Shown: positions 18,158 through 26,611 of the stretch, in pieces | Layout: every line of letters begins with the position of its first letter | How positions within the stretch are numbered: position 1 is the stretch's first letter | Origin: Xanthomonas nasturtii | GTDB lineage: Bacteria > Pseudomonadota > Gammaproteobacteria > Xanthomonadales > Xanthomonadaceae | Reading direction: 5' to 3' | Assembly: GCF_001660815.1 (NCBI RefSeq) | Contig: NZ_LYMI01000042.1 | Coordinates: 1-32,417, forward strand | Length of the DNA stretch: 32,417 bases | The notes under the pieces: generated by a model | Told to the model about the DNA's origin: nothing | Seen by the model: only the letters and a program-made list of their open reading frames with translations | Databases searched by the model: none | Made by a program: the position numbers and the translations under genes

Positions 18158-19777
18158 TCAGAACGTGCCGCGTTGAATGAAGGGCGCTTGCTGATACAGG
18201 CGTCGCTCGCCACCGCGCGGATCGTGTTCCAACCGGCTCGGCGTATCGAATACCAGCGTTTCGCGCCGCTGCAGCGAATACGGCTGCCAGCGCGGCGCAC
18301 CACGACGATTGGGGGCGCCATGGCGTGCAAACGCGATCAGCGCACCGCTCATTTGCTCGGCCATGCGCTGCGCATCGATGCTGTCGCCGGTGCGCGAACC
18401 AGGTTGGCGCACGTTATCGAACACCAGCGGAATATCCAGCGTGTGGAAGGCGCCGAACTTGCCGCCTTCCAGCGGCGAGCCCCAATCCAGTTGATAGACC
18501 CAGGTGGGCGCGCCCTGACGCGCACGCGCTTCGGCTTCTTCGACCGCACCGCGCCACGAGCGGCCGGCCGTGGTGGCGGCAAAGAACACCTGCGAAGGCG
18601 AGTACTGCGGATACAGCCGCCGGTATTCGGCAATCACCACCTGCGGCAACAGGTCCACGTACTGCTGCGCTTCCAGCTTGGCCGGCAACGCGTCCCAGCT
18701 CAGCGCAAAGTTGTTTGCATCGTTGCCGAGAAAGCCGCGCGTCTCATCGCGGGTGTTGCCGATCACCATCGGAATGCGCGCCGATTGCAGCGGCGCGGTG
18801 GGCCAGAACGGATGCACCGGCACGTTGCGCGCATCCAGCACCGGGCCGAAATACAGCGCGCTGTTTTCCACCCGCGACGGGTCGCGCACCTGTGCGGCGG
18901 CCAGCAGGTCCGCCGCCGGCACAGTGCGCAGCCGCGCCAGATCGCCTGGCGCAATCTTCAATGCGTCCAGCAACAGCTGCGCGCGCTGGGTGGCCGCGCG
19001 CGGGCCGGCCACGGTGACCTGCTGCCCGCTCATGGTCCAGGCGCGATGGAACAGCCCGCGCGCGGCCGGCATCGCCATCAGCGTGGCGATCTTGGCGCCG
19101 CCGCCGGATTGCCCAAACACCGTGACGTTGCCGGCATCGCCACCGAATTCGACTGCATGCTGGCGCACCCACTGCAAGGCCTGGATCAGGTCCAACTGGC
19201 CGGCATTGCCGGAGTCGGCGAAGCTGGCATCGCCCAATTGCGCCAGCGACAGATAGCCGAACAGGTTGAGCCGGTGATTGACCGTGATCACCACCACATC
19301 GCCGCGCGTGCACAGCCGCACGCCGTCGTAGAGCGGGTCGCTGCCGGAGCCGGTGGTGTAGCCGCCGCCGTGGATATAGAACAGCACCGGCCGCTTGCCG
19401 CCATCGCGCAGGCCGGGCGTCCACACGTTGAGGAACAGGCAGTCCTCGCTGGTGGGCTCGCTGGCTTTGAGTTGTGGCGCAGCCGCACCGAAATGGCTGG
19501 CATCGCGCACGTCCTGCCACGGCGTTTCCTGCAGCGGCGCCTGGAAGCGCCGCACCGCGGTATCGCCGCCATACGGGATGCCCTTGAATACGCAGATGCC
19601 CTGGTCGCGGTAGCCGCGCACCGCACCGCCACGCACGCGTGCCAGTGGCGCGCTGTCGTTGCGTTGGGGTGGCAGTGCGGCGGCAGCGACGCCCGGCAGC
19701 GTTGCCGCCGCAGTGGCGAGCAGCCCGCCGCGCAGCAGCGTGCGGCGTCGCGCGTCCGGCGCGGTTTGCGCCGTCAT
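18158..19777 (-). CDS. Tat-exported type-B carboxylesterase
   Basis: This 539-residue alpha/beta hydrolase belongs to the carboxylesterase type B family. It starts with a twin-arginine signal (DARRRTLLRGG... to about residue 33). Family marks in order are VFKGIPYGG (about 63-71), EDCLFLNVW (111-119), the HGGGY oxyanion motif (136-140) and the nucleophile elbow FGQSGGG (S224). The acid and histidine of the triad lie in the C-terminal half (FHTLDIPLVFDN for the usual histidine region). The substrate is unknown; by context it is an ester on pectin or hemicellulose, possibly acetyl, methyl or feruloyl. The start overlaps the preceding hydrolase gene by ATGA, so the two are translationally coupled. 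A much longer upstream frame runs antisense through that gene and is rejected. Confidence 0.88.
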   Translation of the reverse strand: MTAQTAPDARRRTLLRGGLLATAAATLPGVAAAALPPQRNDSAPLARVRGGAVRGYRDQGICVFKGIPYGGDTAVRRFQAPLQETPWQDVRDASHFGAAAPQLKASEPTSEDCLFLNVWTPGLRDGGKRPVLFYIHGGGYTTGSGSDPLYDGVRLCTRGDVVVITVNHRLNLFGYLSLAQLGDASFADSGNAGQLDLIQALQWVRQHAVEFGGDAGNVTVFGQSGGGAKIATLMAMPAARGLFHRAWTMSGQQVTVAGPRAATQRAQLLLDALKIAPGDLARLRTVPAADLLAAAQVRDPSRVENSALYFGPVLDARNVPVHPFWPTAPLQSARIPMVIGNTRDETRGFLGNDANNFALSWDALPAKLEAQQYVDLLPQVVIAEYRRLYPQYSPSQVFFAATTAGRSWRGAVEEAEARARQGAPTWVYQLDWGSPLEGGKFGAFHTLDIPLVFDNVRQPGSRTGDSIDAQRMAEQMSGALIAFARHGAPNRRGAPRWQPYSLQRRETLVFDTPSRLEHDPRGGERRLYQQAPFIQRGTF

Positions 19778-20859
19778 CGCGCGGCATCCTTCGACGCTGC
19801 AGATGCAGATGCAGATGCCGGTGCAGATGTGGATGTCTGCGTCTTGACGACATGCGCAATCCACGCCTGCGCCAGTTGCGGCCATACGGCCACGGTGAGG
19901 CCGGTGCCGCTGGCCGTGCCGAAGCCGTGGCCGCCCTGCGGAAACACATGCAGTTCGCTGGGTACCCCGGCGCGCAGCAGGGCGTCGTGCATCAGCAGGC
20001 TGTTGCGTACCGACACCACGGTGTCGTCCTGCGCATGCAGCAGAAAAGTGGGCGGCATGCGTGCCTCCACGTGCAACTGCGGCGAGTACGCACGCACCTG
20101 CGCCGCGCTCGGAGCGCTGCCGATCAGGCGTTCGCGCGAGCCCCTGTGTGCGCTGGCAATGTCCATATCGATGACCGGATAGATCAACAGCTGGAAATCC
20201 GGCCGCGCGCTCAGCGCATCGGCCGCATCCACCGGTGGATACACCTGCGCGGCGTAGCGCGTGCCCAGGCTGGCGGCGACATGGCCGCCGGCCGAAAAGC
20301 CCATCGCCCCCACGCGCTGCGTATCGATGCCGTAGCGCGCCGCGTTGGCGCGGATCAGCCGCAACGCACGTTGCGCATCGGCCAGCGGCACGTCGGCGCC
20401 GTTCGGGTGGCCCTCGCCCGGTAGCCGGTAGCGCAGTACGAATACGGTGATGCCGGCGGCGTCGACGAAGCCGGGCACCAGGTCGCTGCCTTCGTTGTCC
20501 AGCACGATGCGCTGGTAACCACCGCCGGGGGTGACCAGCAGCGCGGTGCCATTGGGCCGCTTGGGCCGGTAGACCACCAGATAGGGCTGGCTGATGTGCT
20601 GGATGTAGCGGTCCGGGTGCGCCGGGTCGCCGCTGCGGTCGACAATGCGTTGCGACTGCGGCAGGGCGGTGTCCCCCGGTGCCAATGGCGTCGGCCACAG
20701 GGCGATCCGGCTGGCCTGTTCGGCTGCGGTGTCGGCGCTGGGCCGCTCGGCGGCCGGTGCCGGGCCGGCCAGCAACGTTCCCAGCACGATCACCGCCAGG
20801 CCGCGCCACGCGGCGCTCGAAAACGCCGTCAAAACGCGCGTTGGGCGTGTCTGTTTCAT
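19774..20859 (-). CDS. Secreted alpha/beta-hydrolase esterase (acetylxylan-esterase/BD-FAE-like)
   Basis: This 361-residue protein has a signal peptide (about 1-37, ending APAAE). Its alpha/beta-hydrolase fold belongs to the acetyl-esterase/BD-FAE type: oxyanion TPGGGY (110-115), nucleophile GFSAGG (S189), acid D278 (LLHAQDDTVVS) and H311 (FPQGGHGFG). Such proteins deacetylate xylan or pectic substrates. The C-terminal ~20 residues are a serine/alanine-rich tail encoded by a GCAGAT-type repeat. It is the first gene of the minus-strand esterase series. GGGAGAGG precedes the ATG, and the divergent promoter region holds the shared 17-bp operator. Specificity cannot be deduced from sequence alone. 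Confidence 0.85.
   Translation of the reverse strand: MKQTRPTRVLTAFSSAAWRGLAVIVLGTLLAGPAPAAERPSADTAAEQASRIALWPTPLAPGDTALPQSQRIVDRSGDPAHPDRYIQHISQPYLVVYRPKRPNGTALLVTPGGGYQRIVLDNEGSDLVPGFVDAAGITVFVLRYRLPGEGHPNGADVPLADAQRALRLIRANAARYGIDTQRVGAMGFSAGGHVAASLGTRYAAQVYPPVDAADALSARPDFQLLIYPVIDMDIASAHRGSRERLIGSAPSAAQVRAYSPQLHVEARMPPTFLLHAQDDTVVSVRNSLLMHDALLRAGVPSELHVFPQGGHGFGTASGTGLTVAVWPQLAQAWIAHVVKTQTSTSAPASASASAASKDAAR
19799..19835. repeat. GCAGAT-type microsatellite at the esterase 3' end
   Basis: Repeated GCAGAT/GCAGATGCC hexamers encode the Ser/Ala-rich tail of the alpha/beta hydrolase. Period six keeps the frame. Confidence 0.55.
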
Positions 20860-20912
20860 TCACCTCTCCCAGGGCCACTTCGTTACGGCGGCCACAATTG
20901 CCGCACTGCACA

Positions 20913-20941
20913 TTGCCAATGACACCGGTTTACCATATACA
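20913..20941 (+). promoter_or_regulatory. Sigma-70-like promoter with embedded operator
   Basis: TTGCCA (20913-20918), a 17-base spacer and TATACA (20936-20941) form a good plus-strand promoter for the hydratase-TRAP operon. The 17-bp site AATGACACCGGTTTACC (20918-20934) occupies the whole spacer, the position expected for repression. The same site could also control the divergent esterase genes. Confidence 0.6.
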
Positions 20942-20998
20942 GCACACCGTGCCGCTGTCGATTGGCAGTGCAACAAAACACCTATCGGGGAGACACCC

Positions 20999-21820
20999 TT
21001 GAGCAACGACGCCGCCACTTCGCCATCGTCCACATCCACGCTGTCCGACATCGCCCAGCGCTTTGTGGAGGCACGCCGTGCAGGGGCCTCGCTTCCCGAC
21101 TTTCCCGGGCAAATCCCCGACGATCTGGTCACTGCGTACCAGGTGCAGGACATCGCCATTAGCCAGTGGCACGACCACGTGGTCGGCTGGAAGGTAGGTT
21201 ATATCGCCGCCGAGCGCCGCGATGCCTCCGGCGACGAGCGTCTGCTCGGCCCGATCTTCTCTCAGAAGCTCTGGAATGCTACCGGTGGAACAACCGAGTT
21301 CCCGATCTATGTCGGCGGCTTTGGTGCAGTGGAAGCCGAGTACGTACTGCGTCTGGAGGCCGATGCACCCAGCGGCAAGGCGCATTACACCGCCGACGAG
21401 GCCGCCGCATTGCCGGCAAGGTTATTCATCGGCGTGGAAATCGCCAGCAGCCCCTTGGCCACCATCAACAAGCTGGGTCCGCGGGTGGTGGTTTCCGACT
21501 TCGGCAACAACAACGGCCTGATTCTGGGGCCGGAAGTGACCAACTGGCTGGGCCGCGAGGAGACTGCGCTGACCGCCGAAACGCTGATCGACGACCAGGT
21601 GGTCGGCACCGGCGGTGCCACCACGCTACCGGGCGGATTGCGCGCGGCCTACGCATTTGCGCTCAGCCGTTCGGCCCAGCGCGGGCGTCCGCTCAAGCGC
21701 GGTGATCTCATTGCCACGGGCAATGCCACCGGTATCCATGACATCGAAGTGGGGCAGCGTGCCCTGATTCGCTTCGCCGGCATCGGCGACATTTCCTGTA
21801 CAGCTGTGTCCGCTGCCTGA
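20999..21820 (+). CDS. FAH/2-keto-4-pentenoate hydratase-family protein
   Basis: This 273-residue cytosolic protein has the fumarylacetoacetase C-terminal / MhpD-type hydratase fold. GWKVGY (near 63), EAEYVLRLEAD (near 115) and FIGVEIASSPL contain the usual acidic metal ligands; VSDFGNNNGLILGP and a terminal IRFAGIGDISC follow. Family members hydrate or hydrolyse 2-keto acids using Mg2+. It is first in the operon with a TRAP transporter inside a pectin locus, so it may act on a sugar-derived keto acid. The reaction is unknown. The start is a TTG at 20999 with GGGGAGA 5 bases upstream; no ATG or GTG gives a sensible length, as the open frame to the left is noncoding promoter DNA. Confidence 0.8.
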   Translation: MSNDAATSPSSTSTLSDIAQRFVEARRAGASLPDFPGQIPDDLVTAYQVQDIAISQWHDHVVGWKVGYIAAERRDASGDERLLGPIFSQKLWNATGGTTEFPIYVGGFGAVEAEYVLRLEADAPSGKAHYTADEAAALPARLFIGVEIASSPLATINKLGPRVVVSDFGNNNGLILGPEVTNWLGREETALTAETLIDDQVVGTGGATTLPGGLRAAYAFALSRSAQRGRPLKRGDLIATGNATGIHDIEVGQRALIRFAGIGDISCTAVSAA

Positions 21821-21856
21821 TTCGGACCCAGTGACCAGACGCTTGGGAGGGCGCCA

Positions 21857-22855
21857 ATGATCACACGCAGACATTTCCTCGGTGCCGGGCTTGGCGCCGC
21901 CGCTGCCGCACCCTGGTTGGGTGCCGGCGCCACCACGCCGATTCCCGGTGGGCAGCTGCTCACCGCCACCGACGTGCACGTCGGCGACTACCCCACCGTG
22001 GAAGCGGTGCGGTGGTTCGGCAAACAGCTCGAGGCGCGCACCAACGGCCGGCTCAAGCTGCGCCAGTACCACTCCGGCCAGCTGGGCCGCGAGTCCGAGG
22101 CGATCGACATGGCGCGCTTTGGCGCCATCGACATCACCCGCGTGTATTCGGGCGCGTTGAACAACACCTTTCCGCTCACCCAGGCGCTGTGCCTGCCGTA
22201 CGTGTTCGACTCGGTGCCGCATCTGCGCCGCGTCATCGACGGCCATGTCGGCGACAGCATCCTGCGCAGCTTCGAACAGCGCGATCTGGTGGGCTTGGCG
22301 ATCTATGACTCCGGTGCGCGCTGCTTCTACAACACCAAGCATCCGCTGCACCGCCCGGAAGATCTCAAGGGCCTGAAGCTACGCGTGGCTTCGTCGGACA
22401 TCTTTCTCAAGCTGATGCGGATGCTGGGCGCCAACCCCACCCCGATGTCGCTGGGTGAGACGTTTTCGGCGATGGAAACGCACATGATCGACGGTGCGGA
22501 AAACAATATGCGCAGCTTCCAGTCCAGCCGCCATTTCGAAGCCGCGCATTACTGGTCGCAGAGCGAGCATTCCTACGCGCCGGACATCCTGGTGATGTCG
22601 CGGCAGAGCTTCGAATCGCTGAGCCCGGCCGATCGCGGCCTGGTGGTGGAACTGGCGCGCGCCTCGGTGGCGGTGATGCGCAACTTGTGGGATGCGTCCG
22701 AGACGGTCGCGCGCAAGCAGGTGATCGACTACGGCGTGAAGCTCAACCAGGTCGACATGCCGGCGTTCCGCGCCGCCGCCGCCCCACTGCTGGCCGAATA
22801 CCGCAAGCAGCCGGAGATCGAAGCGCTGTACCGCCGCATCCGCGATTTTGCATAG
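21857..22855 (+). CDS. dctP: TRAP transporter substrate-binding protein (DctP family)
   Basis: This 332-residue periplasmic binding protein belongs to a TRAP carboxylate transporter. It carries a twin-arginine-like signal (ITRRHFLGAG, to about residue 30). The conserved ligand arginine is R176 in GLKLRVASSD, and the motif NPTPMSLGETFSAME and a later DGAENN region are typical of DctP. TRAP SBPs of this group bind organic acids including uronates; the gene context supports a pectin-derived uronate, but the ligand is not proven. GGGAGG precedes the ATG. It lies 36 bases after the hydratase and 10 bases before the small permease gene, so one transcript is likely. Confidence 0.9.
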   Translation: MITRRHFLGAGLGAAAAAPWLGAGATTPIPGGQLLTATDVHVGDYPTVEAVRWFGKQLEARTNGRLKLRQYHSGQLGRESEAIDMARFGAIDITRVYSGALNNTFPLTQALCLPYVFDSVPHLRRVIDGHVGDSILRSFEQRDLVGLAIYDSGARCFYNTKHPLHRPEDLKGLKLRVASSDIFLKLMRMLGANPTPMSLGETFSAMETHMIDGAENNMRSFQSSRHFEAAHYWSQSEHSYAPDILVMSRQSFESLSPADRGLVVELARASVAVMRNLWDASETVARKQVIDYGVKLNQVDMPAFRAAAAPLLAEYRKQPEIEALYRRIRDFA

Positions 22856-22865
22856 AGGTATCCCG

Positions 22866-23387
22866 ATGACCGAACCCGAGACTCTCGCCGTCCCGGTCGC
22901 GCCGTTGCAGCGCGCGCTGGACCGCGTTTCCGATATTGCCGTTGGCGTGGCATCGCTGGCACTGCTGGGCCTGGTGGTCGTGCAGGGCTGGCAGGTGTTC
23001 ACCCGCTACGTGCTCAACGACTCGCCCAGCTGGACCGAGCCGGTGACGCTGTTGCTGCTGAGTACCGCGCTGAGCCTGGGCGCCGCCGCCGGTGTGCACA
23101 CCAATCGCCACTTTGGCTTCTACCTGCTGGGCGAACACGTGCCGCCGCTGGTGCGCAAGATATTCGACCTGATCCGTCCGCTGATGATCATGGCCATCGG
23201 TGCCGTGCTGGCGTGGTGGAGCGCGGCGCTGCTGGTCGATGGGCTGGACATCAAGATGGCCGGCGCGCAGATGCCGCAGAGCATCAACTACCTGCCGCTG
23301 TCGATCGGCGGTGCGCTGATGGTGCTGTTTGCCTTGTTCAAGTTGTGGCGTGTGCTGCGCCCGATCCACACCGGAGGAGTGCGCTGA
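22866..23387 (+). CDS. dctQ: TRAP transporter small permease (DctQ family)
   Basis: This 173-residue protein has four predicted helices: about 21-45 (IAVGVASLALLGLVVVQGWQ), 58-78 (TEPVTLLLLSTALSLGAAAG), 102-125 and 138-160. The QVFTRYVLNDSPSWTEP segment is the DctQ signature. It partners the large permease in Na+-driven uptake. The ATG at 22866 is chosen over a TTG 18 bases upstream, which would overlap the dctP stop region; GAGG lies upstream. Its stop overlaps the dctM start (TGATG). Confidence 0.9.
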   Translation: MTEPETLAVPVAPLQRALDRVSDIAVGVASLALLGLVVVQGWQVFTRYVLNDSPSWTEPVTLLLLSTALSLGAAAGVHTNRHFGFYLLGEHVPPLVRKIFDLIRPLMIMAIGAVLAWWSAALLVDGLDIKMAGAQMPQSINYLPLSIGGALMVLFALFKLWRVLRPIHTGGVR

Positions 23388-24670
23388 TGGGCATCGCCAT
23401 GTTGTTGGGAACCTTCGTGGTGCTGCTGCTGATCGGCGTGCCGGTGGCCTACGCCTTGGGTGCGGCTGCACTGGCCACGCTGCTGTATTTGGACCTGCCC
23501 ACGGTGGTGCTGGTGCAGCAGATTTCCGCCGGTAGCGGCTCGGCGTCGTTGATTGCGATCCCGCTGTTCATCTTTGCCGGCGAGTTGATGTTGCGCGGCG
23601 GCATTTCCGAACGCTTGATCGCGTTGGCGTCCTCGTTGGTGGGGCGCGTGCGTGGCGGCCTGGGTCAGGTCAGCGTGCTGTCGTCGTTGTTCTTTGGCGG
23701 TGTGTCCGGTTCTGCCATCGCCGACGTCTCGGCGGTGGGCGGCACCATGATTCCGCAGATGATCAAGCGCGGTTACGACCGCGACTACGCGGTCAACGTG
23801 AGCATGACCGCCGCACTGGTGGCCTTGCTGGTGCCGCCCTCGCATAACCTGATCCTGTTTTCGGCCGCGGCCGGCGGCGGCCTGTCGATTGCCGATCTGT
23901 TCGCGGCCGGCATCGTGCCCGCGTTGTTGATGACCGCGGCGATGATGGTCACCGGCTATGCGGTGGCGCGCCATCGTGGCTACGGCACCGAGCCGTTCCC
24001 GGGCTGGCGTGCGGTGGCCTTGCGCCTGTTCGGTGCGTTGCCGGGCCTGGGCCTGGTGGCGTTGATCTTCATCGGTATCCGCGCCGGCATTTTCACCGCG
24101 GTGGAGAGTGCGGCGATCGCAGTGGTGTATGCGTTGATCGTCACCGCGCTGCTGTATCGCCAGCTGCGTTGGGCCGAGTTCTTTGCCGCCGTCACGCATG
24201 CCGCGCGCACCACCGGCGTGATCCTGTTCGTGATCGCCACCGCGGCGGTGTTCGGTTGGTTGCTGGCGTATCTGCAGGTGCCCGCGGCCGCGGTGAAGTT
24301 CCTGCAGGCCATTGCCGACAGCAAGAACACCGTGTTGCTGATGATCGTGGTGATGCTGCTGTTGCTGGGCATGTTCATGGACCTGGCACCGAAAATCCTG
24401 ATCTGCACGCCGATCTTCCTGCCGGTGGTCAAGGCCTATGGCATCGACCCGATCCACTTCGGTCTGGTGATGGTGCTGGCCGGCGGTATCGGCCTGATCA
24501 CCCCGCCGATCGGCTCGGTGCTGTTCATCGGCACCTCGATCGGGCAGATCACCGTTGCCCAGAGCATGCGCACCATCTGGCCGTTCTGGCTGGCGGCGCT
24601 GTGCGTACTGCTGATCGTGGCGTTTTTCCCGGAGCTGTCGTTGTGGCTGCCACGCGCGCTGCGCGCGTGA
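23387..24670 (+). CDS. dctM: TRAP transporter large permease (DctM family)
   Basis: This 427-residue, highly hydrophobic protein has about 11-12 helices. It has the DctM signatures GSGSASLIAIPLFIFAGELM, FFGGVSGSAIADVSAVG and PPSHNLI, and the later LVMVLAGGIGLITPPIGSVL repeat region. It forms the ion-coupled channel of the TRAP system. The start overlaps dctQ by one base with GGAGGAGTG upstream, showing coupling. Length is normal for the family and no key region is missing. Confidence 0.92.
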   Translation: MGIAMLLGTFVVLLLIGVPVAYALGAAALATLLYLDLPTVVLVQQISAGSGSASLIAIPLFIFAGELMLRGGISERLIALASSLVGRVRGGLGQVSVLSSLFFGGVSGSAIADVSAVGGTMIPQMIKRGYDRDYAVNVSMTAALVALLVPPSHNLILFSAAAGGGLSIADLFAAGIVPALLMTAAMMVTGYAVARHRGYGTEPFPGWRAVALRLFGALPGLGLVALIFIGIRAGIFTAVESAAIAVVYALIVTALLYRQLRWAEFFAAVTHAARTTGVILFVIATAAVFGWLLAYLQVPAAAVKFLQAIADSKNTVLLMIVVMLLLLGMFMDLAPKILICTPIFLPVVKAYGIDPIHFGLVMVLAGGIGLITPPIGSVLFIGTSIGQITVAQSMRTIWPFWLAALCVLLIVAFFPELSLWLPRALRA

Positions 24671-24821
24671 GGCCATGACGCACTGAGCGATCGGGTGCCT
24701 GGTGGACGGGCGTGATCGATACGGCAGGTGATGCCGCACCGATCCCTCGCTTGCCGGGCGCGTGCAACGCCTTGCCGAAGGTGCAGGACGTTGCTGCTGG
24801 CGGGAGGTTTCCGCCTCATTC

Positions 24822-24838
24822 GGTTAACCGGTGGCATT
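24822..24838 (-). promoter_or_regulatory. Shared operator, copy 2 (before GH43 gene)
   Basis: Read on the minus strand the site is AATGCCACCGGTTAACC, one base different from the copy before kduI. It lies 48 bases upstream of the GH43 start codon, so it is well placed to control that gene separately from the TRAP operon. Confidence 0.6.
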
Positions 24839-24886
24839 GCCCGCTGGCAACCGTATCGCCCCGCACCGCGGGGACCAGGAGAAAGC

Positions 24887-26470
24887 ATGCGTATGCGTAT
24901 CACCTCACCCCGTCTGCGTTGGCTGCTGGCCGGCGGACTGTTGCTGTGTACCGGGCTAAGCGCCGCGGCCGACTGGAAGCGCGGCATCGAGCATCAGCGC
25001 ATTGCCGATCAGGGCAACGGCACCTTCCTCAACCCGGTCCTGGCCGGCGATCATCCCGACCCGTCGGTGCTCAAGGACGGCGACGATTACTACCTCACGC
25101 TGTCGTCGTTCGATGCCTACCCGGGCCTGCCGATCTGGCATTCGCGCGATCTGGTCAACTGGCAGCCGCTAGGCCACGCCATCAGCCAGAACGTTGGCGC
25201 GATCTGGGCGCCGGACCTGATCAAGCACGGCAAGCGCTATTACATCTATTTCCCGGCACGCCGCGGCGACCAGGGCGAGCGCAGCAACTTCGTGGTCTGG
25301 GCCGACGACATCAAGGGCCCGTGGAGCGCGCCGATCGACATCGGCCTGGGCAAGTACATCGACCCCGGCCATGCAGTGGGCGAAGACGGCAAGCGCTACC
25401 TGTTTCTGAGCGGCGGCGATTACGTGCAGCTCTCCGACGACGGCTTCAAAGTGGTCGGCACGCCCAAGCATGTCTACGACGGCTGGAAGTACCCGGAAAG
25501 CTGGGACGTGGAAGGCTATGCCCAGGAAGGCCCCAAGATCACCCGCCACAACGGCTGGTACTACATGACCACCGCCGTGGGCGGCACCGCCGGCCCGCCG
25601 ACCGGGCACATGGTGATCACCGCGCGCTCGCGCTCGATCCACGGCCCCTGGCAGAACGCGCCCAACAACCCGATCACCCGCACCAAGAGCGCGGATGAGC
25701 CGTGGTGGTCGCGCGGCCACGCCACCCTGGTGGAAGGCACCGACAAGCGCTGGTGGATGCTCTACCACGGCTACGAACACGGCTTCTGGACGCTGGGCCG
25801 GCAGGCGCTGCTGGACCCGATCGAATGGACCGCGGACGGCTGGTTCGTCGCCAAGGGTGGCGACCTGGGCACCCCGCTGAAAAAACCCAGCGGCCAGGCC
25901 TTGCCGCACGGGCTGGCGCTGTCGGACGACTTCCGCGCGGCCACGCTCGGCCCGCAGTGGGCGTTCTTCAACCCGGCCGCCGACGAGGCCAAGCGCCTGC
26001 AGGTGGGCGATGGCGTGTTGCGCCTGCAGGGCAAGGGCAGCGCCCCGCGCAATGCCTCGCCGCTGACGGTGATCGCCACCGACCAGGCCTACCAGTTCGA
26101 GGTGCAGATGACCGTGGCGCCGGGCGGGCAGGGCGGGGCACTGTTGTTCTACAGCGACAAGCTCTATGCCGGCGTGGGCAGCAATGGCGAGAACTTCGTC
26201 ATGCACCGCTACGGCGAAGAACGGCCCGGTACGCTGGCGCCTAGCGCAAAGGGCGGCACGCTGTGGCTGCGGGTCACCAACAACCGCCACATCGTCACCA
26301 TCCATAGCAGCACCGACGGCACCACCTGGACCAAGTACCCGGTGCAGATGGAAGTGTCCGGCTACCACCACAACGTGGCCGGCAAGTTCCTGGCCTTGAA
26401 GCCGGCGCTGTATGCCGCAGGCGATGGCCAGGTGGAGTTCCGCAACTTCCGCTACCGCGCCCTGGACTGA
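24887..26470 (+). CDS. Secreted GH43-family glycoside hydrolase
   Basis: This 527-residue protein has a signal peptide (residues 1-27, RWLLAGGLLLCTGLSAAAD). A five-blade GH43 propeller follows, with probable catalytic base D58 (AGDHPDPSVL), pKa modulator D159 (YIDPGHAV) and acid E214 (AQEGPKI). IWAPDL and YYMTTAVGG are family marks. From about residue 340 a C-terminal beta-sandwich (LSDDFRAATLGPQWAFFNP) matches the XynB-type accessory domain. Enzymes of this layout are beta-xylosidases, alpha-arabinofuranosidases or exo-galactanases; the substrate cannot be fixed here. A side-chain sugar of pectin or xylan is likely given the neighbours. CAGGAG lies upstream of the ATG, and a LacI-type site lies 48 bases before it. 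Confidence 0.88.
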   Translation: MRMRITSPRLRWLLAGGLLLCTGLSAAADWKRGIEHQRIADQGNGTFLNPVLAGDHPDPSVLKDGDDYYLTLSSFDAYPGLPIWHSRDLVNWQPLGHAISQNVGAIWAPDLIKHGKRYYIYFPARRGDQGERSNFVVWADDIKGPWSAPIDIGLGKYIDPGHAVGEDGKRYLFLSGGDYVQLSDDGFKVVGTPKHVYDGWKYPESWDVEGYAQEGPKITRHNGWYYMTTAVGGTAGPPTGHMVITARSRSIHGPWQNAPNNPITRTKSADEPWWSRGHATLVEGTDKRWWMLYHGYEHGFWTLGRQALLDPIEWTADGWFVAKGGDLGTPLKKPSGQALPHGLALSDDFRAATLGPQWAFFNPAADEAKRLQVGDGVLRLQGKGSAPRNASPLTVIATDQAYQFEVQMTVAPGGQGGALLFYSDKLYAGVGSNGENFVMHRYGEERPGTLAPSAKGGTLWLRVTNNRHIVTIHSSTDGTTWTKYPVQMEVSGYHHNVAGKFLALKPALYAAGDGQVEFRNFRYRALD

Positions 26471-26591
26471 CCGTTCTGCATCGCCGGGGATGCCGCCGCG
26501 ATGCCAGCTGCGGCCTGTCTTGCGCGGCGGGTTCGGGGTGGCGGCAGGCTTCGCTCAGGTCTGCCGGCCGTCTGGCCGGTAGAATCCAATC

Positions 26592-26608
26592 AACTTCACT
26601 GGTTGACC
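26592..26608 (+). promoter_or_regulatory. Degenerate copy of the shared operator before the lacI-type gene
   Basis: AACTTCACTGGTTGACC matches 12 of 17 positions of the operator at 28116-28132, conserving CAC.GGTT.ACC. It ends 3 bases before the proposed ATG, which would suit autoregulation. The match is weak enough to be chance. Confidence 0.3.
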
Positions 26609-26611
26609 GCT

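Noticed and set aside
18065..20182. A 705-residue plus-strand frame across the esterase genes
   Set aside because: It mirrors the carboxylesterase and hydrolase coding strands and has no motif of its own.
18158..20911. A 917-residue minus-strand frame
   Set aside because: The upstream third overlaps the signal-bearing alpha/beta hydrolase gene in another frame. The real carboxylesterase starts at 19777 with a Tat signal and an ATGA overlap.
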